NCBI GenBank assembly: GCA_910587235.1
Contig: CAJUKD010000029.1
Location: 1-29,422 of the forward strand
DNA from: an uncultured Muribaculaceae bacterium
GTDB lineage: Bacteria; Bacteroidota; Bacteroidia; Bacteroidales; Muribaculaceae
Reading direction: 5' to 3'
Length of the DNA: 29,422 bases
In this document: one piece after another, positions 15,342 to 22,601 of the stretch
Layout of the letters: the number at the start of each line of letters is the position of its first letter
Numbering within the stretch: position 1 is the first letter of the stretch
Notes under the pieces: generated by a model
What the model saw: only the letters and a program-made list of their open reading frames with translations
What the model was told of the DNA's origin: nothing
The model's database searches: none
Position numbers and translations under genes: made by a program

Positions 15342-16541
15342 TCAGCTTCCTTCCGGCGGTTTCTTTCCTTGTCCGTCGGGGCGGCGGCGTTTTTTCTGGC
15401 CTTGTCCCTGCTCGCGGTTCTGCTCCTTGCTGTCGGAATTTTTCTTTCCGTTGTTGCGGCGTTTTTTCTTCTTTTTGTCGAAGCGCGAGATATCGTCCTC
15501 GCCGCCGAGGATGTCGCCGAAATCGGCGCGGGGTTTGGACTTTGCCGATTCGCTTTCGGGTGCCAGGGTCAGCGGTTTTTCGCCGGCTTTGTTGAGCGAT
15601 ATGATTTCGAAAGCGCGGTCGGCGCTGATTGTCACCAGATTGGCGGCTATGGCCTTGTCGGTGGAATAGGTCACCAGTCGGCTGAATATATCCGATTTGA
15701 AGTGGAAGTAGGTGGCGTCGGCTGTTTCGAGGCGTGTGTCGCGCGGCGGCATGCGTTTTGATGCCTCGACATAGGCGTCGACCTCGAAATTGAGGCAGCA
15801 TTTGAGCTTGGCGCACTGGCCGGCGAGTTTCTGCGGATTGAGCGATATGTCCTGGAAGCGGGCGGCGCTGGTGGCGACCGACACGAAGTTGGTCATCCAC
15901 TGCGAGCAGCATAGCGGCCGTCCGCAGGGACCTATGCCGCCTATTCGGCCGGCTTCCTGGCGTGCGCCGATCTGCTTCATTTCTATACGCACCTTGAAGG
16001 TGTCGGCCAGCACTTTGATAAGCTGGCGGAAGTCGACGCGCTCGTCGGCTATGTAGTAGAATATGGCCTTGTTGCCGTCGCCCTGAAATTCGACATCGCC
16101 GATTTTCATGTTCAGCTTCAGCTCTTCGGCGATTTTGCGGGCGCGTATCATTGTGTCCTCTTCGCGGGCGCGCGCCTCTTCGAACTTTTCCAGATCGGAG
16201 GGCTTTGCCTTGCGGAACACGCGTTTGATTTCGGCATTCTGTCCTTGCTGCTGGCTACGGTGCGCCGAATTGCGTTTCATGCGCAGTTTCACCAGTTCGC
16301 CTGTCAACGACACCATTCCGATGTCGTGGCCGGGCGATGCCTCGACAGCCACCATGTCGCCTGTTTCAAGCGGCAGGCCGGTGCTGTTGCGGTAGTAGCC
16401 TTTGCGGGTGTTCTTGAACTGCACCTCCACGATGTCGAAGTCGGCGCATCCGCCGGGAATGTCCGCCAGCCAGTTGAAGCTGTGGAGCTTGCGGCGCGAG
16501 CAGTCGATGCCGTCGGGGAGTTTCTTTTCGTTGTCTGCCAT
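15342..16541 (-). CDS. ricT: RicT/YaaT (PSP1 domain) regulatory iron-sulphur protein
   Basis: The product is 399 aa. The PSP1 C-terminal domain (about 85-290) carries the family Cys clusters 'GPCGRPLCC' and 'GQCAKLKCC', which bind iron-sulphur in the Bacillus Ric complex. In Bacillus, RicT with RicA and RicF modulates RNase Y cleavage. Here ricT lies only 21 nt downstream of the RNase Y gene, which strengthens that functional link. No RicA or RicF homologue is in the window. The last 70 or so residues are a low-complexity basic tail (KKKKKRRNNGKK and further K/R/Q/G) that is not part of the Bacillus protein and may bind RNA; this is inference. Confidence 0.93.
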   Translation of the reverse strand: MADNEKKLPDGIDCSRRKLHSFNWLADIPGGCADFDIVEVQFKNTRKGYYRNSTGLPLETGDMVAVEASPGHDIGMVSLTGELVKLRMKRNSAHRSQQQGQNAEIKRVFRKAKPSDLEKFEEARAREEDTMIRARKIAEELKLNMKIGDVEFQGDGNKAIFYYIADERVDFRQLIKVLADTFKVRIEMKQIGARQEAGRIGGIGPCGRPLCCSQWMTNFVSVATSAARFQDISLNPQKLAGQCAKLKCCLNFEVDAYVEASKRMPPRDTRLETADATYFHFKSDIFSRLVTYSTDKAIAANLVTISADRAFEIISLNKAGEKPLTLAPESESAKSKPRADFGDILGGEDDISRFDKKKKKRRNNGKKNSDSKEQNREQGQGQKKRRRPDGQGKKPPEGS

Positions 16542-16562
16542 GTGTCGTGGGCCTCTTTGGCT

Positions 16563-18104
16563 TTATTTGGCGAAGCTGACAGAACGTGTTTCGCGGATTA
16601 CGGTGATTTTCACCTGTCCAGGGTAGGTCATCTCGTCCTGGATGCGACGTGCGATTTCGGCTGACAGTTTTTCTGTTTCCGTGTCGTCGATCTTGTCGGC
16701 GCCAACAATCACGCGCAGCTCGCGGCCGGCCTGAATGGCATAGGTCTTGATAACTCCGGGGTAGGACATGGCGAGCTGTTCGAGGTCGTTGAGGCGTTTG
16801 ATGTAGGCTTCTACGATTTCGCGGCGTGCGCCGGGGCGTGCGCCTGAGATGGCGTCGCAGACCTGCACTATGGGAGCCAGCAGCGAGGTCTGTTCGATTT
16901 CGTCGTGGTGGGCGCCTATGGCGTTGCAGATTTCGGGCTTTTCTTTGTACTTCTCGGCCAGCTTCATGCCAAGCAGTGCGTGTGGCAGTTCGGGTTCCTC
17001 GTCAGGCACCTTGCCTATGTCGTGGAGCAGGCCTGCGCGGCGTGCTTTCTTGGGGTTCAGACCCAGTTCGGAGGCCATGACGGCGCAAAGGTTGGCTGTT
17101 TCGCGCGAGTGCTGTAGGAGGTTCTGGCCATAGCTCGAGCGGTATTTCATTTTGCCGACAAGGCGTATCAGTTCAGGATGCAGGCCGTGGATACCGAGGT
17201 CGATGGCCGTGCGCTGGCCGGTTTCGATGATTTCCTGCTCGATCTGCTTGCGCACTTTGGCAACTACTTCCTCGATGCGTGCGGGGTGGATACGGCCGTC
17301 GGCCACGAGCTGATGCAGGGCCAGACGGGCGATTTCGCGGCGCACGGGGTCGAAGCCCGACAGCACGATGGCTTCGGGGGTGTCGTCGACTATGATCTCG
17401 ATGCCGGTGGCAGCTTCGAGGGCGCGTATGTTGCGGCCTTCGCGGCCTATGATGCGGCCTTTGATTTCATCGGAATCGATGTGGAACACTGTCACGGAGT
17501 TCTCGATGGCAGTTTCGGTGGCTACACGCTGTATGGACTGCACCACGATGCGGCGGGCTTCTTTGTTGGCCGTCAGTTTGGCGTCGTCCATGATGTCGTT
17601 GATATATGATGCCGCGGCGGTCTTGGCCTCGTCCTTGAGAGATTCGATAAGTTTCTCCTTGGCTTCCTGCGACGACAGTCCGGAGATGTGCTCGAGCATT
17701 TCCTGTGCCTGATGGTGCAGGTGTTCGAGCTGGGTCTGGCGGGAAGCTACTACGGCCTGCTGGGCTTCGAGGTTCTGACGAGTGTTTTCAAGTTCGTTGC
17801 GTGTGCGCTGGTTCTCGCTCTGCTGCTGGTTGAGCTGCAGCTCGCGCTGCTTCTGTTTGGCTTCTATGCTCTGTGCTTTCGCGATTTTCTGTGAAGCCTG
17901 TTTTTCTGCTTCGGTGGTGATTTTCAAGGCTTCTTCACGTCCTTCGAGCACACGGTTGCGCTTGAGGTCCTCGGCTTCGCGTTCGGCGTCGGCAAGGATT
18001 TGTTTGGCACGGGTGGCGGCCATTTTACGCTGCACGATAAGGGTCACGCTCACACCGATTGCGGCGGCGATGACAGCGGCGGCGACAAGATACAAAATAA
18101 TCAT
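16563..18104 (-). CDS. rny: Endoribonuclease Y
   Basis: The product is 513 aa, standard for RNase Y, which starts mRNA decay by single-strand endonucleolytic cuts at the inner membrane. Domain order is an N-terminal membrane helix (residues 3-24), a long Ala/Glu/Gln-rich coiled coil (about 28-170), a KH RNA-binding domain with 'IKGRIIGREGRNIRAL', and an HD domain with 'GLLHDIGKV' and 'GAHHDEIE' providing the metal site. It is followed closely by ricT. Upstream, 199 nt separate it from zapA, and that gap holds the candidate structured RNA. Confidence 0.97.
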   Translation of the reverse strand: MIILYLVAAAVIAAAIGVSVTLIVQRKMAATRAKQILADAEREAEDLKRNRVLEGREEALKITTEAEKQASQKIAKAQSIEAKQKQRELQLNQQQSENQRTRNELENTRQNLEAQQAVVASRQTQLEHLHHQAQEMLEHISGLSSQEAKEKLIESLKDEAKTAAASYINDIMDDAKLTANKEARRIVVQSIQRVATETAIENSVTVFHIDSDEIKGRIIGREGRNIRALEAATGIEIIVDDTPEAIVLSGFDPVRREIARLALHQLVADGRIHPARIEEVVAKVRKQIEQEIIETGQRTAIDLGIHGLHPELIRLVGKMKYRSSYGQNLLQHSRETANLCAVMASELGLNPKKARRAGLLHDIGKVPDEEPELPHALLGMKLAEKYKEKPEICNAIGAHHDEIEQTSLLAPIVQVCDAISGARPGARREIVEAYIKRLNDLEQLAMSYPGVIKTYAIQAGRELRVIVGADKIDDTETEKLSAEIARRIQDEMTYPGQVKITVIRETRSVSFAK

Positions 18105-18133
18105 TTATCTAAAAACGCTTTAGAATAAGGTAC

Positions 18134-18230
18134 AAAAAAAGCACTTCGGGTCGCATCGCCGCCGGTCGAGGTGCAGGCGCCGGTCGAGGCGCGTGCGTCC
18201 CTCCTTGTGGCGGGGCAATCAAAAGTGCGG
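18134..18230 (-). ncRNA. Candidate structured small RNA with intrinsic terminator (possibly 6S-like)
   Basis: On the minus strand GCACTT (18228-18223) pairs with AAGTGC (18146-18141), which is followed by seven T residues. Inside it lies an asymmetric internal bulge, then CCGCC/GGCGG, GAGG/CCTC and a GCA-GCGCC/GGCGC-TGC terminal hairpin with loop TCGACC. So about 95 nt fold into one long interrupted rod ending in a terminator. A 12-nt direct repeat (CCTCGACCGGCG) forms part of the stem. The position just after zapA recalls the zapA-ssrS arrangement of enterobacteria. At this length it would be short for 6S RNA (usually 160-200 nt) unless the 5' end lies farther upstream, towards 18300. The structure might equally be only a zapA terminator. 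Confidence 0.5.
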
Positions 18231-18303
18231 ATAACAACTCTCCGTGGGGGGAGCGTCGCCGTTGCTGTGGCCTATGAGGCTTGTGTGCGTGGCCGTCGGC
18301 GGT

Positions 18304-18600
18304 TCAGCCGAGGTCGCGGAGCAGATTGTCCAGTTCCTGCTCGAAGTTTTCGAGCTGGCGGCTCTGTTCGTTGGCCAGCGCCGATTTGCGGTAGAACATT
18401 TCGGCGTAGTATAGGGCTGTCTTTGCCAGAGCCACTTGCGAGGACTCGCCGACAGCGCCGTAGTGCATCTTGGCCCAGATGCGGTTCAGCTTTTCGATAA
18501 TGTGGCGGTAGAATGCTTCCTCCGTTTCGGCCACTTTCAGTTTGAATGGCTCGACGTCGGCTATCTTTACCGTCAGGTTATGTTTCGTTTGCTCGTTCAT
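18304..18600 (-). CDS. zapA: Cell division protein ZapA
   Basis: The product is 98 aa. Residues 7-20 (LTVKIADVEPFKLK) match the ZapA N-terminal head, and the rest is helical and coiled-coil ('QSRQLENFEQELDNLL'). ZapA cross-links FtsZ protofilaments at the division ring. It follows a small coiled-coil gene by 40 nt; a ZapA-partner role for that gene is plausible. Confidence 0.85.
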   Translation of the reverse strand: MNEQTKHNLTVKIADVEPFKLKVAETEEAFYRHIIEKLNRIWAKMHYGAVGESSQVALAKTALYYAEMFYRKSALANEQSRQLENFEQELDNLLRDLG

Positions 18601-18640
18601 AAGTCATAGCACCGGGATGCCGTTCGACTCTGCCCGGCCC

Positions 18641-18934
18641 TCACTCCATGAGGTCGGTGATGCAGCGGTCGATTTCCCGCACTAAATCCGAAATAGTGGC
18701 ATAGACCGCTTCTTTGCTTTTGCTGTCGGGCGCTATGTTGGTCGCTATCCTGAGGTATTCAAGCTCCAGACGTAATTTCTCTATCTCGGCGTCGCGGGCC
18801 ACCAGTGTGGCGCGCATGTCCTGAAGCTCGGATGTCAGGGCGGCGTTGCGCTTCTGCAACTCCCCGAAGCGGATGAGCAGCAACCTGGATTTGTCGCTTA
18901 TTCGTTCGAGTTGCTCCGCGAGGTCCGATGCCAT
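18641..18934 (-). CDS. Small coiled-coil protein upstream of zapA
   Basis: The product is 97 aa without signal or membrane segment. Residues 1-62 show a continuous heptad pattern (LAEQLERI, LLLIRFGELQKRNAAL, EIEKLRLELEYLR), followed by a short C-terminal helix pair. I do not recognise a named family. Its size and its place just before zapA make a ZapB-like division-ring partner a reasonable guess. It is the first gene of the long operon and has a full promoter 18 nt upstream. Confidence 0.75.
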   Translation of the reverse strand: MASDLAEQLERISDKSRLLLIRFGELQKRNAALTSELQDMRATLVARDAEIEKLRLELEYLRIATNIAPDSKSKEAVYATISDLVREIDRCITDLME

Positions 18935-18951
18935 ATTATTCCAAATTTTCG

Positions 18952-18982
18952 CAAAAATAACACTTTTTTTGGAAATCCCAAA
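18952..18982 (-). promoter_or_regulatory. Promoter of the zapA-rny-ricT-gldH operon
   Basis: The minus strand reads TTTG (18982-18979), a 19-bp spacer, then TATTTTTG (18959-18952). Both elements match the Bacteroidota consensus. The predicted transcription start is only about 10 nt before the first ATG at 18934. Confidence 0.75.
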
Positions 18983-19040
18983 GCCCCAGGCGGGAAATCT
19001 GAGCCACTGGCTCTAATTCCCATTCCGGCCAAATCCTGCA

Positions 19041-19101
19041 TGGGTAAAAAGAAATCCGCCGGCGCTATGGACGGAGCGGCCTCTGTCCATGGCGCCGGCG
19101 G
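19041..19101 (-). terminator. Intrinsic terminator of the secreted-protein gene
   Basis: The arms 19056-19076 and 19081-19101 form a 21-bp stem with two G-U pairs and a CGGC loop. The minus strand then reads ATTTCTTTTT. It starts 25 nt after the stop of the gene at 19127..20695. Confidence 0.85.
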
Positions 19102-19126
19102 CAATTTATTCGCTGATTCCGGAGGC

Positions 19127-20695
19127 TTACCTGATGATTTCTTTGTTGACGGTGCGGGTGCCGTCGTCATAGCGGGTGGTTTTCAGTAGGATAGCTCCGT
19201 GTGACGGATGCTTGACAATACGGCCTGTGAGATCGGTGTATACCGTATCGACAACAGTCTTTTCGGTAATTCCTGCGGCGACAGAGGCAAGTTCTGCCGG
19301 AGCGGAAGTGCGTGTTTCGCCGTCTACAGTGTAGACTGATTCCACCTTGACCTGCCGGGCTTCGTCGGCATGAAGATAGATGCTTTTTGTGTTGCCGTTG
19401 GAGTAGATGTCATAGTATTCGGTGAAATTGTAAGGGATATCGGTCATAGGTTCCTGCAGCATAGTGTAAGATTCCGGTGTGAACGTGTGGAGTTCACCGT
19501 CGAGGTATATGCGGTAAGCCAGTTTTTCTGGATTTATATAATTCCCGTCGACATCCTCGCAAGGCACATTTACTTGGAGCATCATGTCGCCGGCCGACCA
19601 GAATGTGATTTCCGGAGTGGCGGGAGTGGCAGCCACGTCGCCGGCATAAGGGAACATTCTGACTCCGGTGAATCCGCTCTGGAGGCCCTGTAGGAAGTAG
19701 TCGCAGGTCACAATCCAGCTGTCGGAGGGGCTAAGAGTGAATGAACCGTCAGCGTTGACGTCGAATGAGAAGTTCGGCGTCATCTCCAGCATTGTGTTGC
19801 CGAATTCGTCGGGTTCGCTTTCAACCGCTCCTGCCAGTCGTTGGTAGCAGTTGGGGTTCGAGCTGAGGATGTAATATGATTTGAAAGTCAGCTTGCCGTC
19901 TTCGATGGTGCCAGGGACGAAGTCATCTGGTGCCTGGTCGCTTAAGCCTGCTATGTATACGGTGTTGCCGTCGCGAGCGACAGTAACAGATTGTTGCCCG
20001 TTTGCATGGCTCATTACCCATGATTCGGTCTTGGCATCGGCGGGAGGCGTGAATGTAGGGATTTCTCCTATGGGCATTATGGAGAAATTGTTCATGAAAT
20101 TGAAAAATCCGGCTTCGTCCATTGTTTCGCCGTCTTTATACGGGCTTAGGTAGATGCTGTTGTCGGGCTGTGATATTACATCGTCGTTTATGGTGAAGTG
20201 TATTTCGGGAAGGAAGGCCTTGAACTGCCCGAACTCGTCCATAGTCACGGCTTCGAGGTAGAGCGTTTGTCCGAAATCAGGGTTGTCATATAGTATCTGT
20301 CCTGACTTGATGCTGATGTCGTTGCCGTTGATTGTGCCTTCAACCCATCCGTAGAGGCCTGTGGTTTCGTCTATGTTGTATCCGGGGGTAAGGTCGCGGA
20401 AATAGATTTTCTTTCCGTCGGCAGAACGGCGTACGGTCATTTTGTAACCGTAGCATGCCATTTCACCCATCCAGCTGTTTTCAACAACGTTCATCACATA
20501 GTTCTCGTCAGAGCCTTCCGGGTCGTAGAGCGGAGCTTCGCCAAGGAAAGCGCCGGGCAGTTTCGCCGGAACCTTGACCGGCGCGTGCACATGTACTTGT
20601 TCTCGGGCGGTGAAAGCGGGTAGGGAACCTGCGGTCCCGGCTATAGCGTTCAAGCCGAGCGTCAAGGCAGCTGTAAGCGTAAATAGATTTCTCAT
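19127..20695 (-). CDS. Secreted repeat protein with Fn3-like domain and type IX-like tail
   Basis: The product is 522 aa. The ATG at 20695 starts a signal peptide (residues 1-20). Two similar beta-rich units follow: residues about 85-185 ('DGKKIYFRDL', 'WVEGTINGNDISIKSGQIL') and about 235-330 ('DGNTVYIAGL', 'FVPGTIEDGKLTFKSYYIL'), which look like an internal duplication of a calycin-like domain. A fibronectin-III-like segment (about 360-450) contains 'LAYRIYLDGELHTFTPE'. The C-terminal part carries 'VDTVYTDLTGRIV...GAILLKTTRY', the typical shape of type IX secretion tails. Function is unknown; surface adhesion or ligand binding is plausible. It is monocistronic, with its own promoter (20746..20776) and terminator (19041..19101). 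It is related in architecture to the protein at 118..1434. Confidence 0.82.
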   Translation of the reverse strand: MRNLFTLTAALTLGLNAIAGTAGSLPAFTAREQVHVHAPVKVPAKLPGAFLGEAPLYDPEGSDENYVMNVVENSWMGEMACYGYKMTVRRSADGKKIYFRDLTPGYNIDETTGLYGWVEGTINGNDISIKSGQILYDNPDFGQTLYLEAVTMDEFGQFKAFLPEIHFTINDDVISQPDNSIYLSPYKDGETMDEAGFFNFMNNFSIMPIGEIPTFTPPADAKTESWVMSHANGQQSVTVARDGNTVYIAGLSDQAPDDFVPGTIEDGKLTFKSYYILSSNPNCYQRLAGAVESEPDEFGNTMLEMTPNFSFDVNADGSFTLSPSDSWIVTCDYFLQGLQSGFTGVRMFPYAGDVAATPATPEITFWSAGDMMLQVNVPCEDVDGNYINPEKLAYRIYLDGELHTFTPESYTMLQEPMTDIPYNFTEYYDIYSNGNTKSIYLHADEARQVKVESVYTVDGETRTSAPAELASVAAGITEKTVVDTVYTDLTGRIVKHPSHGAILLKTTRYDDGTRTVNKEIIR

Positions 20696-20745
20696 AATGT
20701 AAGGAAATGATATTAATTTAGAGTAATGTGTTTTGTATTCAGCTG

Positions 20746-20776
20746 CAAAGGTCGATATATTTTCTTGAAATGTCAA
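20746..20776 (-). promoter_or_regulatory. Promoter of the secreted repeat-protein gene
   Basis: The minus strand reads TTGA (20776-20773), a 19-bp spacer and GACCTTTG (20753-20746), followed by CAGC. This differs from the TTTG / TAnnTTTG consensus at one position in each element. It lies about 50 nt upstream of the ATG. Confidence 0.6.
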
Positions 20777-20941
20777 CGTTCGGTTAAAAAAAACTGCTGT
20801 GTTAATCCTGGGGATGTGTGAAAATATTCGGATGCGCTTCACTGCCTCATCCGCTGCCGCCATACCGGAAAGCAAGGACCTGAAATAACGGCCTGTCGTC
20901 CGCCAACCCTGCGAAGCCGTGTTGCCGGACTATCTGAAATC

Positions 20942-21919
20942 TTAAGGCCGGGCATCTCCGTCGGGGGAAGCGCCGGCGTTGCGGTGGAGGCCTGCGAGGC
21001 GGGCGCGTCGGACGGCGCTGCCGCGGAAGATGGCGGCGAAGCTGTCGGGTGTCAGCGCGGCTATGTCGGCTGTCGATTTCAGGCTTTCAACGGCTGGACG
21101 CATGGCGAATTCGGGCAGGGTGGCTGCTGTCGCTGCCGCAAGTGCCTCAGGGCTGTTGTATGGGCAGACGTCGGCGCAGATGTCGCAGCCGTAGATGCGC
21201 TGTCCGGCGGCAGGACGGGGGGCGCCGTCGGGGAAGTCGCCGCGGTGTTCGATGGTGAGGTAGGAGAGGCAGCGGCGGGCGTCGAGGGCGGAGCCGTCGG
21301 CGTCGAGAGCTTTTCCTGGGCAGGCGCGCAGGCAGGCTCCGCAACGGAGGCATGATGCGGTGCAGGGGGCATCGGGCGGCACGCCGACGGTCCACAGGAT
21401 TTCGGTAAGGAATATTTTTGAGCCGAAGCCCGGTATGATGAGCTGGTTGTTGAGTCCGGTGAATCCCAGTCCGGCACGTACGGCCCAGTGGCGTTCGCGC
21501 AGCGGCGCGGTGTCGACGCACACGCGTGTTTCGCCTCCATGGCGCGAGCGCATGGCGGCGGCGATGCTGTCGGCGCGGGCGCGCAGCGCGTCGTGGTAGT
21601 CGGTGCCTAGGGCGTAGTCGGCGAACAGCGGATGGCGCTGTCGGGCGGCGTAGGAGAATGCCATGACCATGACGGTGCGGGCGCCCTCGAGGAGCGTTCG
21701 CGGGTCGCGCCGCAGATCGGCGTGGCGCTCCATGTAGGCCATGCCGGCGTGGCGGCCGGCGTCAATCCATCTGTCGTAGCGTGCCGTGGCCTCGGCGGGC
21801 AGCGTGTCGGCTTCGGCGAAGCCGCAGGCTACGGCTCCGGCTTCGAGGGCAAGTGCGCGCAGCTCTTCGCGGCAGGAGTCGGTCAGCACCGGGCTACATG
21901 GGCAGAGCATGGAACTCAT
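20942..21919 (-). CDS. queG: Epoxyqueuosine reductase QueG
   Basis: QueG reduces epoxyqueuosine to queuosine in tRNA, the last step of the pathway, using cobalamin and two 4Fe-4S clusters. The product is 325 aa. The active-site Asp D136 lies in 'CVDTAPLRERHWA'. The ferredoxin-like cluster motifs are C190-x2-C193-x2-C196-x3-C200 and C245-x2-C248-x3-C252, plus C217. The start at 21919 overlaps the upstream deacetylase gene by 26 nt; a second ATG at 21910 would shorten the overlap and is also possible. It lies about 10 kb from queD and queE, so the pathway is split across transcription units. Confidence 0.95.
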   Translation of the reverse strand: MSSMLCPCSPVLTDSCREELRALALEAGAVACGFAEADTLPAEATARYDRWIDAGRHAGMAYMERHADLRRDPRTLLEGARTVMVMAFSYAARQRHPLFADYALGTDYHDALRARADSIAAAMRSRHGGETRVCVDTAPLRERHWAVRAGLGFTGLNNQLIIPGFGSKIFLTEILWTVGVPPDAPCTASCLRCGACLRACPGKALDADGSALDARRCLSYLTIEHRGDFPDGAPRPAAGQRIYGCDICADVCPYNSPEALAAATAATLPEFAMRPAVESLKSTADIAALTPDSFAAIFRGSAVRRARLAGLHRNAGASPDGDARP

Positions 21920-22514
21920 ATCCTTCCGACAGTAGCCATTCTATGGCGCGCGGCAGGGCATAACGCATGTTTGCCGACGCTTTCAGCGAGTCGTGGAAAA
22001 CGATGATGGAGCCGTTGCGCGCATAGCGCCGGACGTTGTCGAGCACCTGTTCGCCATCGAGTTTGCGGGAGTAGTCGCGCGTCACCAGATCGTACATCAC
22101 TATGTTGTAGTCGCGTTTCAGCCGATGGGCCTGTTTCCAGCGGAGCAGTCCGTGAGGCGGCCGGAAGAGGTGGCTTCCTATAAGTGCGTCGGCTTCCTCG
22201 ATGTCGGCCAGATAACGCGAGGTGCGGGTTTTCATGCCCTGCAGATGGTGCATGGTATGGTTGCCGTAGCTATGGCCGCGGCGGCGTACTTCTTCGAGCA
22301 GTTCGGGATGCCGGCGTACGTTGTCGCCTACCATGAAGAAGGTGGCGCGTATGCCGTAGCGGTCAAGCAGATCGAGCACCCAGGGGGTCTGTTCGGGAAT
22401 GGGTCCGTCGTCGAATGTCAGGTAGACCACGCGGCGGCCGCGGCGGTGTTTTATGCGCCACCATGCTTCGGGAAAAAGCAGTCGGTAGAACAGCGGCGGT
22501 TGCTCGATCAGCAT
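21894..22514 (-). CDS. Polysaccharide deacetylase (NodB domain)
   Basis: The product is 206 aa and is essentially one NodB homology domain. Motif 1 TFDDGP (D35, D36), motif 2 H86-x3-H90, motif 3 RPPHG (118-122), D147 in 'VTRDYS' and H174-D175 are all present, so an active metal-dependent carbohydrate esterase (CE4) is expected. No clear signal peptide is seen; the hydrophobic 'LFYRLLFPEAWW' near the N-terminus could associate with the membrane. The substrate may be peptidoglycan or another cell-envelope glycan. The gene lies downstream of the GT117-like gene, across the 14-bp repeat array, and overlaps queG. Confidence 0.88.
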   Translation of the reverse strand: MLIEQPPLFYRLLFPEAWWRIKHRRGRRVVYLTFDDGPIPEQTPWVLDLLDRYGIRATFFMVGDNVRRHPELLEEVRRRGHSYGNHTMHHLQGMKTRTSRYLADIEEADALIGSHLFRPPHGLLRWKQAHRLKRDYNIVMYDLVTRDYSRKLDGEQVLDNVRRYARNGSIIVFHDSLKASANMRYALPRAIEWLLSEGYEFHALPM

Positions 22515-22526
22515 TCGGGGAAGTGG

Positions 22527-22596
22527 TTTAGGGCTTAAAGTTTAGAGTCTAAAGTTTAGAGTCTAAAGTTTAAAGTCTAAAGTTTAGGGTTTAGGG
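22527..22596. repeat. TTTAGAG/TTTAGGG-type array, copy C, with four 14-bp units
   Basis: A leading TTTAGGG is followed by four tandem 14-bp units starting at 22537, 22551, 22565 and 22579, each AAAGTTTAGAGTCT or a one- to three-base variant. Then TTTAGGG follows again. The array almost fills the 87-nt gap between the GT117-like gene and the deacetylase gene. Confidence 0.9.
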
Positions 22597-22601
22597 AGGG
22601 T

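Noticed and set aside
22527..22596. CRISPR array
   Set aside because: The 14-bp units are directly adjacent without spacers, and no cas genes are present.
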